A DNA stretch of 64,000 nt from an uncultured Prevotellaceae bacterium (GTDB lineage Bacteria; Bacteroidota; Bacteroidia; Bacteroidales; Bacteroidaceae). The notes under the pieces are model-generated. The model made no database searches. It saw only the letters and a list, made by a program, of their open reading frames with translations, and had not been told where the DNA came from. Position numbers and translations under genes: made by a program. Positions 23,824 to 31,482 of this stretch are shown here, in pieces (position 1 is the first letter of the stretch; each line of letters begins with the position of its first letter). The stretch is from positions 1-64,000 of the forward strand of contig ONLL01000025.1 of the NCBI GenBank assembly GCA_900318685.1. Direction: 5' to 3'.

Positions 23824-24957
23824 CTAAAGACTTGGGAACTGCTTGCTGTCAATGTCCTTCACAGCCATGCACTCCATCTCTACGAGCCAGCCAGAGCGGC
23901 AGACGGGAGCCTGGACGATGACCAGAGGCTTGTCGGGGAAACGCTCGTCGTAGAGCTGGCGGACGGTGAGATAGTCGGCGGTGTCACGCAGGTAGACGAT
24001 CATCATGGTCACATCATCGTAGGTGCATTCTGCCTCTGCCAGCAGCGCCTCGACATTGTCCCAGAGACGATGCGTCTGCTTCTCCACGTTCTTGGGATAG
24101 ACGATCTGCCCTTTATTGTCGATGCTGGCAGTACCCGAGATGATGACATGACGGCGGTCGCCATAGTTGATGTACGTTCCACGCTCGAAGGACACGCCGT
24201 AGTCGCTGGTGCGGTTGAGATGGGTCGAGGCATAGAGGTAGTGAATCTGCTCCTGGCTGATGCCTGCCACTGCATAGTTGTCCATCTGGGTGAGCACACA
24301 GGGATCCTGGGCTCGTCCACCGATACCGGTAGAGGCGATGAAATGAGTGTCGTGGGTCAGTCCCTGGGTGAAGAACACCTGATTGCGGGCACGCACCACG
24401 CCACCATAGTTCAAGTCGATGTCGCTGACGAAGAGCCAAGTGCGCAGGCAGTTCTCTGAGAGCCGGCATCCCTCCTGTGCGAGCTGCATGATATACTCGT
24501 TGAACAGCAGGCGCGTCTGGTATTCGGAGTTGGCAGCAAGGTTATGTGCCGAGCCGTTCCACAGGTGACGATATGCTCCGTGGGCAGCCTCATAGAGGCC
24601 TCCGTCGGTAAGGCGGGTGCTGACACCAGTCATCAGATAGACCCAGAGAGCCAGCTTGGTGCCGTCGAGCGGAGCCTGCTGGATGACGCTCTTCGCACAG
24701 TCGCTCGTGTCGCTGGCCATGACCTCGTCGGCCTGATTGGCGGCATCGCTCAGGAAATAGCGCTTGAACACAGCCACGGCATCCTTCAGGCGGTCGGCCC
24801 TGAGCTGCTGATAGGCATCGAGCACGGCGTCGAGCTGCTGCTGGAAAGGCAGACAAGGGTCAGTGACACGCACCATGACATGGTACTCGCTGACCTCTCC
24901 TTTGATGAACTTCGATAGTTTTACTTCTGTATTGCTGAATTGCAGTGTTTCGTACAT
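23824..24957 (-). CDS. RidA/YjgF-family protein with N-terminal extension
   Basis: The 377-aa protein has a C-terminal RidA-like domain (about 245-370) with SGTASIDNKGQIV, the DDVTMMIVYLRD segment and the arginine-containing QAPVCRSGWLVEMECMA that in RidA binds carboxylates and aids enamine/imine hydrolysis. The N-terminal about 240 residues may be a degenerate second copy or a chorismate-lyase-like fold as in FkbO/Hyg5 relatives, which is less certain. It is monocistronic with its own -7 box 19 bp upstream. The reaction is not known. Confidence 0.85.
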   Translation of the reverse strand: MYETLQFSNTEVKLSKFIKGEVSEYHVMVRVTDPCLPFQQQLDAVLDAYQQLRADRLKDAVAVFKRYFLSDAANQADEVMASDTSDCAKSVIQQAPLDGTKLALWVYLMTGVSTRLTDGGLYEAAHGAYRHLWNGSAHNLAANSEYQTRLLFNEYIMQLAQEGCRLSENCLRTWLFVSDIDLNYGGVVRARNQVFFTQGLTHDTHFIASTGIGGRAQDPCVLTQMDNYAVAGISQEQIHYLYASTHLNRTSDYGVSFERGTYINYGDRRHVIISGTASIDNKGQIVYPKNVEKQTHRLWDNVEALLAEAECTYDDVTMMIVYLRDTADYLTVRQLYDERFPDKPLVIVQAPVCRSGWLVEMECMAVKDIDSKQFPSL

Positions 24958-24975
24958 GATTTTTCAATTTGACTG

Positions 24976-24983
24976 CAAAGGTA
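24976..24983 (-). promoter_or_regulatory. Bacteroidetes -7 box for the RidA-family gene
   Basis: CAAAGGTA on the plus strand reads TACCTTTG toward the gene start at 24957. Confidence 0.75.
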
Positions 24984-25000
24984 CAAAAATCCTTTGACCT

Positions 25001-25055
25001 AAAGGGGTAGAGGGCGGATGTTTATGTTTCGTTAACATTCCGCCCCCTACCCTTT
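25001..25055 (-). terminator. Long hairpin downstream of the DHOR gene
   Basis: GGGTAG/CTACCC and GGGCGGA/TCCGCCC arms form a strong hairpin 17 bp after the DHOR stop. The T-tract after it is short, so it may be a terminator or a 3'-end stabiliser. Confidence 0.55.
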
Positions 25056-25071
25056 CATGTGATTTGAGTCG

Positions 25072-26838
25072 TCAGATGGACTCAATAAACTTCACGACAG
25101 CATCGCGGTCGGCCTTGGGCAGGTTGTAGAACTGCTCCGTCGACCTGTAGGCATCGGACTCCTTGGAATAGCCGTGCCACATGATGGCCTCGATGACGGT
25201 GCGCGCACGGCAGTCGTGGAGGCGGTCGTCAGCACCAGTGAGACGGCGCGAGAGGCCACGTCCCCAGAGCGGTGTGGTGCGACACCAGCCCGTGCGTATA
25301 TCGTTCTTCATCCACAGACGATGCTGCACCATGTCAGTATAGGGCCAGATGGTCTGATGGGGATACTTGGGCAGCAGCTTGGTATAGTCGCCGTCCTTGG
25401 CCAGTCCGTTGGCATCGGCATAAGCCTTCGTGGATGCGTCGACCCACATCTTATCGTCGCCCGTGGTCCATGACGGACGATGGCACTGGGCGCATCCTAT
25501 CTGTGTGAACAGCATCTTTCCCCGCTTCACGTCAGGATTGTCGAGATTGCGGGCAGCAGGAACGGCGAGTCCACGGTGCCAGACGATGAACTGATAGTAC
25601 TGCTTGTCGCTCATCTCCTCCTGTCCATCGTAGGGTTTAGCGTTGAGCAGGTACTTCTCGAAGGTGTTCTTAAAGGCGATGCTGGGAGTGTTGAGCACCT
25701 CGTAGACGCGTGCAGAGATACCAGCGTCAGTGCCGTCGGCATAATAGGGATGGAGGATGCTCTGCTCATCACGGCCGTGCTCCTTAATGTAGGCGATGAC
25801 GTCCTTGTCCTCACTCTGGGCCTTGGCCCATGCCGTGGTGGTGTAGAGCCAGTGACGGTCGGAGCGGGTGACGTTGGTGATGTTCCATATAGCATTGGCT
25901 CCAGCTCCGTCCTGCAGCGAGCCACGGGTCATGGCATAGGTGAAACGCTTTAGCGGACCATGCTGGCCATTGCGGAAGGTGCCCGTGTCGTTGTAGGGAG
26001 CAGCGTAGTAGGCCGAAGCCTTGAAGGCATTGGCTTCCTTGTCCCACATGGCAGGATTGAGGTCGACATAAGGAGCCTCGGCACGCCACTGCGCCTCGAT
26101 GTCCTCGTCAGTGAGTGCATCGAGCAGTCCTGTGCCATAGAGGCCGATGGTGCTCTCTAGGCGCACCTCGTAGTTCTCGGGCTTCGGATTGGTGTTGAAT
26201 GCCATCTGCGGAATGGTGACCTCAGGATAGATGAGCGCATACTCCTCGCCATCGGCAAACTTCATGGGCAGGCCGCTGGGCATCTTGTCGACAGGCAGCC
26301 ACTGGATGCGGATCTGGTTCTCGTCGATGGGAGCCTTGAACGGTGTCATGGCCTGTGTCTGAGGCATACCCGTGACCTCGCTGATGTAGGCATTGTTGTC
26401 GGGATGGTAGATGACAAGCAGATAGCCATTGCCAATCTGGTTGGCACGATACTCCGTCTGCCGCTTGCCGTGTCCGTAGGAAGGATGGCAGGCGATGCAG
26501 CTGTTGCGCACCCAGGCAGGACCCAGGCCTCGACGCGGCTGCTGGTCGAAGGTGTAGAGATGTTCGAAGAAGTCCTCGCCAGTGTTGAAGTCCTCTTCCA
26601 TACCGGGGATGTTCTGGGCAGCAGGAGTGATGGCCGAGTAGCTGGCTTTCTCAGTGGTGCCCAGCTGTCCGCCAGGATACCACTCTGAAGCCGTGAACAC
26701 TTCGTTGGCCTTGCCAAACACCTCTTCGGCCTTGTCCAGCTGTCCAAGGTCGACTTTGTTGTCGTCATCATCGGAGCATGCTGACAGCAATGGAGCTGCC
26801 AGCATGGCCACGATGGAAATTCGTGATAGTCTGTTCAT
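25072..26838 (-). CDS. Di-haem oxidoreductase (DHOR, DUF1111 thiol-oxidoreductase-like) lipoprotein
   Basis: The 588-aa product begins with a lipoprotein signal (LLSACSDDDD, C21). It contains two CxxCH haem-c motifs, C114-x2-CH118 and C449-x2-CH453, the latter after GCAQC. The C-terminal IEAIMWHGYSKES segment is typical of DUF1111 family proteins, which relate to bacterial di-haem peroxidases. It should sit in the periplasm or at the outer membrane. It is last in the porin-imelysin-DHOR operon, 31 bp after the imelysin gene. This pairing recurs in iron-regulated loci, so a role in iron handling is inferred. Confidence 0.92.
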   Translation of the reverse strand: MNRLSRISIVAMLAAPLLSACSDDDDNKVDLGQLDKAEEVFGKANEVFTASEWYPGGQLGTTEKASYSAITPAAQNIPGMEEDFNTGEDFFEHLYTFDQQPRRGLGPAWVRNSCIACHPSYGHGKRQTEYRANQIGNGYLLVIYHPDNNAYISEVTGMPQTQAMTPFKAPIDENQIRIQWLPVDKMPSGLPMKFADGEEYALIYPEVTIPQMAFNTNPKPENYEVRLESTIGLYGTGLLDALTDEDIEAQWRAEAPYVDLNPAMWDKEANAFKASAYYAAPYNDTGTFRNGQHGPLKRFTYAMTRGSLQDGAGANAIWNITNVTRSDRHWLYTTTAWAKAQSEDKDVIAYIKEHGRDEQSILHPYYADGTDAGISARVYEVLNTPSIAFKNTFEKYLLNAKPYDGQEEMSDKQYYQFIVWHRGLAVPAARNLDNPDVKRGKMLFTQIGCAQCHRPSWTTGDDKMWVDASTKAYADANGLAKDGDYTKLLPKYPHQTIWPYTDMVQHRLWMKNDIRTGWCRTTPLWGRGLSRRLTGADDRLHDCRARTVIEAIMWHGYSKESDAYRSTEQFYNLPKADRDAVVKFIESI

Positions 26839-26869
26839 AGTATTGTTTGTTAATTAGTTTGCTGTCATA

Positions 26870-28135
26870 TCACTCCCAGTCTTCATCATCGACGAACTCG
26901 ATGTTCCAGATGGTGCTGCAGTACTTGACGAAGGGAGCAGGCATGCCGCCAATCTTCGAAATGGCGTCGCTGAAGGCCCGCTCTACGCCCACGGGCGTAT
27001 TGACAGCCTCGAAGAACTTGGCGAAGCTGGTGGCAGCCACCTTGTCGTTGGTGGAACCATACCATACATTGCGAATGCTGCGGATATTGTCCTGGAAATC
27101 CGTGATTGAGTTGTAGCTGTAGGGCGACTCGACATAGCTGATGTCACCGGCAGAGAAGGGATTGGCTATCTTTGCCGTTCCCACCTCAGTGGCGATGGCT
27201 GCGCATGAGCCCTCATCATCGCTGAGAACCTGGGTGATGGCATCCTTCAGCGAGGGGAACGTGCTCTGGCTGTTGATGCCAGCCTCGACGAGGTTCCGGC
27301 CGAACGAAAGGCCGTTCTCAGTGGTATAGTCCAGTCCGGCATTACGCACCACATTGAAGCGGCTGCCATTGGCGGCTGTGGCACCTTCCCACGACACCTG
27401 CAGCTGGAAGCAGCGCTCCTTGAGCAGCTTGCAGATGGTCTGGGCATACTTCAACTCCTGAGCACCGCTGACACCTTCGAAATTGCGATAGGTGTCGTTG
27501 GCCTGAAGCTCGGCCACCTTACGCGGCTGACCATTGCGGAAGAGGATGAACTCAAGGGCATGGAGGCCAAGGATAGTAGCATCGTCGAGCATCTCATCGT
27601 TCATGCCGCCACGGAAGTAGCTCAGCAGCAGCGTACGGTTGAGGGGCCACGAGTCGATGGTGGGATCGATGTCGAAGTCGCTGGCAGCACCACCCAGGAA
27701 TGCCTCGGAACGCTCCCAGTTCTCACGGGCCTGCTTGAAGTCCTGACAAGCCTTGTCGATCTGCGACTGAGTGATCGTGTTCACTGTGAGACCGTTGAGG
27801 GTCTTCTCCAGGTCTTCCACATCATCGGCCAGCTTTGTGTAGGTGGGCACGATGACATTGTCGACGACACCCTGAAGCACTTGGCGCAGGAAAGCCTCCT
27901 GCTCGCTGTTGAGGTTAGCCTGGGCGATGAGCGTATTGGCATTCTCCAGCTCGTCGACCACTTTTGCGCAGGCATCGACAGAGGTCTGACCGTAGCTCTT
28001 GTCCTTGTAACGGGCATCGCTGACGATGGTCGATTCAGAGTTGTCGGCTTTGTTGTCGTTATCATCATCGCTGCAAGCGGTGAACGATAGTGCGCCCAGC
28101 ACGACGGCAATGGGCAAGATGAAATACTTTTTCAT
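26870..28135 (-). CDS. Imelysin-family (peptidase M75-like) lipoprotein
   Basis: The product (421 aa) has a lipoprotein signal ending SFTACSDDD (C21) and the imelysin GxHxxE motif as GLHALEF (190-196, H192 and E195). Imelysins bind metal and are linked to iron uptake; proteolysis is doubtful for most members. ATG at 28135 was chosen because it gives a clean signal peptide and avoids a basic 22-residue extension. It lies between the porin (46 bp upstream) and DHOR genes of one leftward operon. Confidence 0.92.
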   Translation of the reverse strand: MKKYFILPIAVVLGALSFTACSDDDNDNKADNSESTIVSDARYKDKSYGQTSVDACAKVVDELENANTLIAQANLNSEQEAFLRQVLQGVVDNVIVPTYTKLADDVEDLEKTLNGLTVNTITQSQIDKACQDFKQARENWERSEAFLGGAASDFDIDPTIDSWPLNRTLLLSYFRGGMNDEMLDDATILGLHALEFILFRNGQPRKVAELQANDTYRNFEGVSGAQELKYAQTICKLLKERCFQLQVSWEGATAANGSRFNVVRNAGLDYTTENGLSFGRNLVEAGINSQSTFPSLKDAITQVLSDDEGSCAAIATEVGTAKIANPFSAGDISYVESPYSYNSITDFQDNIRSIRNVWYGSTNDKVAATSFAKFFEAVNTPVGVERAFSDAISKIGGMPAPFVKYCSTIWNIEFVDDEDWE

Positions 28136-28181
28136 GTTTTTTTGTCTCCTTTTTTTAATATAAGTTGTTATACATTTTTGT

Positions 28182-29480
28182 CTAAAGAAAGAACCCCTCA
28201 TAGGTCACACCGATATTCACAGCGGGCTCATTGTTGTAGATGTCCTTCAGGAAACGGTTTGAGAACTCGGCCTTGATGGCAATCTCAGGCACAGGGAAGA
28301 AATTCAGGCCGACGGCCATGCGCTTCACTGCCGTGTAATCATAGGCTGTGCCACGGGTTTCGGAGGCATAGGGATTGTAGGCCTCATAGCGACCGAAGAC
28401 ATAAAGGCGCTTGTCCTGACCGCGCATGCTTTCAATCTGCGAGAAGAGGTCATAGCCAGCCTCGATGCCCACAGCGTAGGCGTTCTTCGACACGAAGGCG
28501 GAGTGATGGAAGGGCGACTTCTTGTTCACTCGGTTGTAAACATACTTCAGCTGCTCAGCATCGCCCAGATATCCATAGTCAGCTTGTCCGCGGACAATCC
28601 AGTTGTGACGGTTATAGGTGAAGTCGAGGGCTCCCACGGCCACCGTCCCCTTGTACTCGGCATCAGTGCCGTTGGCATTGCGAGGATAGCTGTTGCCAAT
28701 GGACTGGCCATAATATCCGCTCAGGCCAATGCGCAACCCAGGCAGAGCATAATAGTCGAGACGGGCAGCAGCACCATATTTATTGGCCACGTCATACTCC
28801 ATGGGCGACTTATGGCCTTTGTGTATCCAACCGGTATTGGTGAAATTGTCGGCGTTGAGACCAGCCAGCAGCTGGGCTTCATAGCGGAAGGCCTTGTAGC
28901 GTCCGAAGAACGACACGCCCGTCTGATGCCAGGTAGAAGGAAGGATGGTGTTCTCACCCTCCGGCCGATAGACCGTGAAGAAGTTCAGCGGCTCGTGATG
29001 GGCGTTGTTCAGGCCTACAGGCACCACAATATGTCCCATGCGCAGATTGGCAGCACGCGAAAACGACTTCTGCAGCCAGAACTGCTCGAGCTCTACCTCG
29101 CCGCCTTTCTCAGTCTCCTGCTCCCATTCGCCGCCTTCTTCGTCCTCCTTCTCATAGGCCAGTCCGTTGCCTCCATGCTCAAACTCGATCTCAGTGCCCA
29201 GACTCCAGCCCTTGCCGAAGTTATAGCCCATATACACTACTACGTGGGGCAGGTCGAAGCGTCCATGTGAAGGATCGTCCTTGTGGGCTTCGGGCTGGGA
29301 GTAGCGGCTCACATGATCACTATAGAAATTGCGGCCATAGGCCACTTCGCCATAACCGCCAATACTCAGACGCTGAGCACGGTTCTGACCTAGCACACTG
29401 TCGCCTGCACTGACCTGGGCCGTGGCCGACGCTGAGAGAACCAGCGAAAAAAGAACTGTTGTTATTGTTTTGCTATCCAT
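28182..29480 (-). CDS. Outer-membrane porin of the imelysin-DHOR operon
   Basis: The 432-aa protein has a signal peptide (ending ASATAQ) followed by beta-barrel sequence: alternating hydrophobic strands rich in Tyr and Gly and ending in an aromatic-rich segment with terminal Phe-Leu-Leu-like residues. The early IGGYGEVAYGRNF segment is typical of Bacteroidetes porins in imelysin loci. It probably passes the metal ligand handled by the operon. The ATG at 29480 was chosen over an upstream start that would place the promoter inside the gene. Confidence 0.87.
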   Translation of the reverse strand: MDSKTITTVLFSLVLSASATAQVSAGDSVLGQNRAQRLSIGGYGEVAYGRNFYSDHVSRYSQPEAHKDDPSHGRFDLPHVVVYMGYNFGKGWSLGTEIEFEHGGNGLAYEKEDEEGGEWEQETEKGGEVELEQFWLQKSFSRAANLRMGHIVVPVGLNNAHHEPLNFFTVYRPEGENTILPSTWHQTGVSFFGRYKAFRYEAQLLAGLNADNFTNTGWIHKGHKSPMEYDVANKYGAAARLDYYALPGLRIGLSGYYGQSIGNSYPRNANGTDAEYKGTVAVGALDFTYNRHNWIVRGQADYGYLGDAEQLKYVYNRVNKKSPFHHSAFVSKNAYAVGIEAGYDLFSQIESMRGQDKRLYVFGRYEAYNPYASETRGTAYDYTAVKRMAVGLNFFPVPEIAIKAEFSNRFLKDIYNNEPAVNIGVTYEGFFL

Positions 29481-29506
29481 ACTATTACTTGGTTTGAAAT
29501 CGACTG

Positions 29507-29514
29507 CAAAGGTA
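29507..29514 (-). promoter_or_regulatory. Bacteroidetes -7 box for the porin-imelysin-DHOR operon
   Basis: CAAAGGTA reads TACCTTTG on the minus strand, 26 bp before the porin ATG. A TTTTGC-like -33 element lies upstream. Confidence 0.75.
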
Positions 29515-29592
29515 CGGCTTTTGCAAAAATCACACAATACCCAAAAGTGGTGATTTTGACCACAAACTATTGCACCTTTCAAGGAAAATGCC

Positions 29593-29600
29593 TACCTTTG
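29593..29600 (+). promoter_or_regulatory. Bacteroidetes -7 box for the hemerythrin-LuxR gene
   Basis: TACCTTTG, 27 bp before the ATG at 29628, divergent from the porin promoter. Confidence 0.75.
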
Positions 29601-29627
29601 CACTCAAATAACACATATTTATATAAT

Positions 29628-30593
29628 ATGAAACAGCAAAAGATGTATGAGGCCGACGACAAGATGATCACCCTCATCCGCGATAACTACGATCTGCTGC
29701 AGATGCTGGGCTCATTCGGCATCAGCCTGGGCTTTGGCGACAAGACCGTCAGCGAGACCTGTCATGACAACGGGGTAGATACCTACACCTTCCTCGCAGT
29801 AGTCAATTTCACGATTAACGGACATACCGACGCTGATGGCGACGAACAGCTGTCAGTGCCCACTCTCATGCATTATCTAGAGGCCAGCCATGCCTATTAC
29901 CTTGATTTTCAGCTGCCTTTCATCAGGAGGGAGCTGGAAGAAAGCCTCAATGCCGACGATTCACTCGCACAACTCATCCTACGATTCTACGATGAATATG
30001 CCCACGAGATACATCGCCACATGCATTATGAGCAGCGCGTGCTCTTCCCTTATGTCAAGGGGCTCCTTAACGGACAGCCAGGCAACGGCAACTACAACAT
30101 CGAGACTTTCTCTCGCCAGCACGGCCAAGCCGACAAGAAACTGCGTGAGTTGAAGCTACTCATTATTAAGTATCTGCCCAGCGACGGTCTGCACAACAAT
30201 AAGCTCACTGCAACGCTTCACGACATCTATGACAACGAGGCCTGGCTACGTCAGCATGCCTTGGTGGAGGACAACATTTTTGTGCCGGCCATCAGGCGCA
30301 TGGAGCGACAACTGCGACAGAGCGACGTCACTCGTAACATCACTGAGATGGTGTTCAAAAAAGGAACAGGACAAAATCAGGATGCACTCTCCGATCGAGA
30401 GAAGGATGTCATCGTCGCACTGGTTCAGGGGATGTCGAACAAAGAGATAGCCGACCATCTGTGCATCTCGACAAACACGGTCATCACCCATCGCCGCAAC
30501 ATCGCCCGCAAGCTGCAGATACACTCACCTGCCGGACTCACTATCTACGCCATTGTCAATGGGTTGATAGATATCTCTAGTGTAAAGCTTTAA
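29628..30593 (+). CDS. Hemerythrin-domain transcriptional regulator with LuxR HTH
   Basis: The 321-aa protein has an N-terminal region with a hemerythrin/RIC-like four-helix bundle: candidate di-iron ligands are in HRHMHYEQRVLFP, SRQHGQAD and RQHALVEDNIFVP. A C-terminal LuxR-type HTH follows (SDREKDVIVALVQGMSNKEI and the recognition helix TVITHRRN). It may sense oxygen, NO or iron through the di-iron site, which is inference. It is divergent from the iron-linked porin operon, so it could control it. The ATG at 29628 follows a strong promoter. Its stop overlaps that of the next, convergent LuxR gene. Confidence 0.88.
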   Translation: MKQQKMYEADDKMITLIRDNYDLLQMLGSFGISLGFGDKTVSETCHDNGVDTYTFLAVVNFTINGHTDADGDEQLSVPTLMHYLEASHAYYLDFQLPFIRRELEESLNADDSLAQLILRFYDEYAHEIHRHMHYEQRVLFPYVKGLLNGQPGNGNYNIETFSRQHGQADKKLRELKLLIIKYLPSDGLHNNKLTATLHDIYDNEAWLRQHALVEDNIFVPAIRRMERQLRQSDVTRNITEMVFKKGTGQNQDALSDREKDVIVALVQGMSNKEIADHLCISTNTVITHRRNIARKLQIHSPAGLTIYAIVNGLIDISSVKL

Positions 30594-31177
30594 ATCTTGT
30601 TGATGTCAACATAGCCATGCATCACGGCATAGATAGTGAGGGCACTGACACTCTTGATGCCCAACTTCTCCATGATGTTACGGCGATGGGTGACCACTGT
30701 CGACAGGCCGATATGCAGGCGGTCGGCAATCTCCTTATTAATCAATCCCTTCACAATAAGCACCATCACCTCAGCCTCACGGTCGCTCAGCACACGTGGC
30801 TCAGTACTGCGTGAAGGAAAATCAGGGTTGCCGCCATGGGCATACTGCTGCAAGATGAGCAAAGACTTGACGAGTTGATTCTCAGGCACATTGACGTTGA
30901 CGCAATGGAAATCTGACAGCTGACTTCCATTTGCCGACATCGACAGGACTATGGTCTTGCGCCGACGTTCAATAAAGAAGTCTCTGTTTTCCAGCACAAT
31001 GTTCATAGCCACGAAATAGTGGACATAGCTCTCAGGATGATTAGCAAGAAGCTCAGAGATGGTGCCAAAGACATCAACTTGCGCAACAGGCACCAGCGAT
31101 TTCAGCAACTGCCTCAGTCCCAATGCTGCAAGAGTATTGGGATCGGTTATCGCTATCTGTGGGAGAGGCAGTTTCAT
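30590..31177 (-). CDS. LuxR-family response-regulator-like transcription factor
   Basis: The 195-aa protein has a receiver-like N-terminal domain (ITDPNTLAALGLRQLL) without an obvious phosphoacceptor Asp pocket. A LuxR HTH (SDREAEVMVLIVKGLINKEI, then TVVTHRRNIMEKLGI) lies at the C-terminus. The HTH is closely similar to that of the convergent hemerythrin regulator, including the ending ALTIYAVMHGYVDI, so the two are paralogous in this domain. A TTG at 31189 lies inside the -7 box; the ATG at 31177 is preferred. The two genes share 4 bp at their stops. Confidence 0.87.
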   Translation of the reverse strand: MKLPLPQIAITDPNTLAALGLRQLLKSLVPVAQVDVFGTISELLANHPESYVHYFVAMNIVLENRDFFIERRRKTIVLSMSANGSQLSDFHCVNVNVPENQLVKSLLILQQYAHGGNPDFPSRSTEPRVLSDREAEVMVLIVKGLINKEIADRLHIGLSTVVTHRRNIMEKLGIKSVSALTIYAVMHGYVDINKI

Positions 31178-31186
31178 ATTTGTCTG

Positions 31187-31194
31187 CAAAGATA
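31187..31194 (-). promoter_or_regulatory. Bacteroidetes -7 box for the LuxR-family gene
   Basis: CAAAGATA reads TATCTTTG on the minus strand, 9 bp before the chosen ATG, so the leader would be very short. Confidence 0.65.
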
Positions 31195-31302
31195 CAAATA
31201 AAAGAGCGAAAAATGAGTGGAACGACGAGCTTATTTTGCTAAATATTGTTAAAAGTATGCCTTTTTGAAGACTAAAGTGTTCCTTTTTTGCAAATTTATT
31301 CG

Positions 31303-31310
31303 TAACTTTG
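31303..31310 (+). promoter_or_regulatory. -7 box of a candidate small RNA
   Basis: TAACTTTG on the plus strand, facing a non-coding stretch that ends in a strong hairpin terminator. No good -33 TTTG at the usual spacing. Confidence 0.6.
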
Positions 31311-31315
31311 CCACG

Positions 31316-31460
31316 TGTTTTTCATGGTATTAGATTATTAAGGTTAATTTCTGAGGATTATTAGTCGTGAGACAAATAATCTTTCAACCACTTCACTTGC
31401 GAATCAATCAGTATTAGATGCAAGTGAAACAAAAAAGGGAACCTGTGAAGGTTCCCTTTT
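31316..31460 (+). ncRNA. Candidate small RNA (about 145 nt)
   Basis: Between the LuxR gene and the GH43 gene lies a promoter (TAACTTTG), then a sequence with no open frame that folds into three successive hairpins: GATTATT/AATAATC (31356-31381, extended by GTC/GAC), TTCACTTGC/GCAAGTGAA (31392-31428), and the terminator GGGAACC/GGTTCCC with a T-tract (31437-31460). The 5' portion carries GGTATTAG and TTAAGGT, which are complementary to blocks in the candidate RNA at 34131-34327. This arrangement supports a stand-alone RNA; no Rfam family is claimed. Confidence 0.6.
31434..31460. terminator. Bidirectional intrinsic terminator
   Basis: GGGAACC/GGTTCCC with T-tracts on both sides serves the candidate small RNA (plus) and the GH43 gene (minus, stop 23 bp away). 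Confidence 0.85.
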
Positions 31461-31482
31461 CCGTTCTCACCACCCAATAGCA

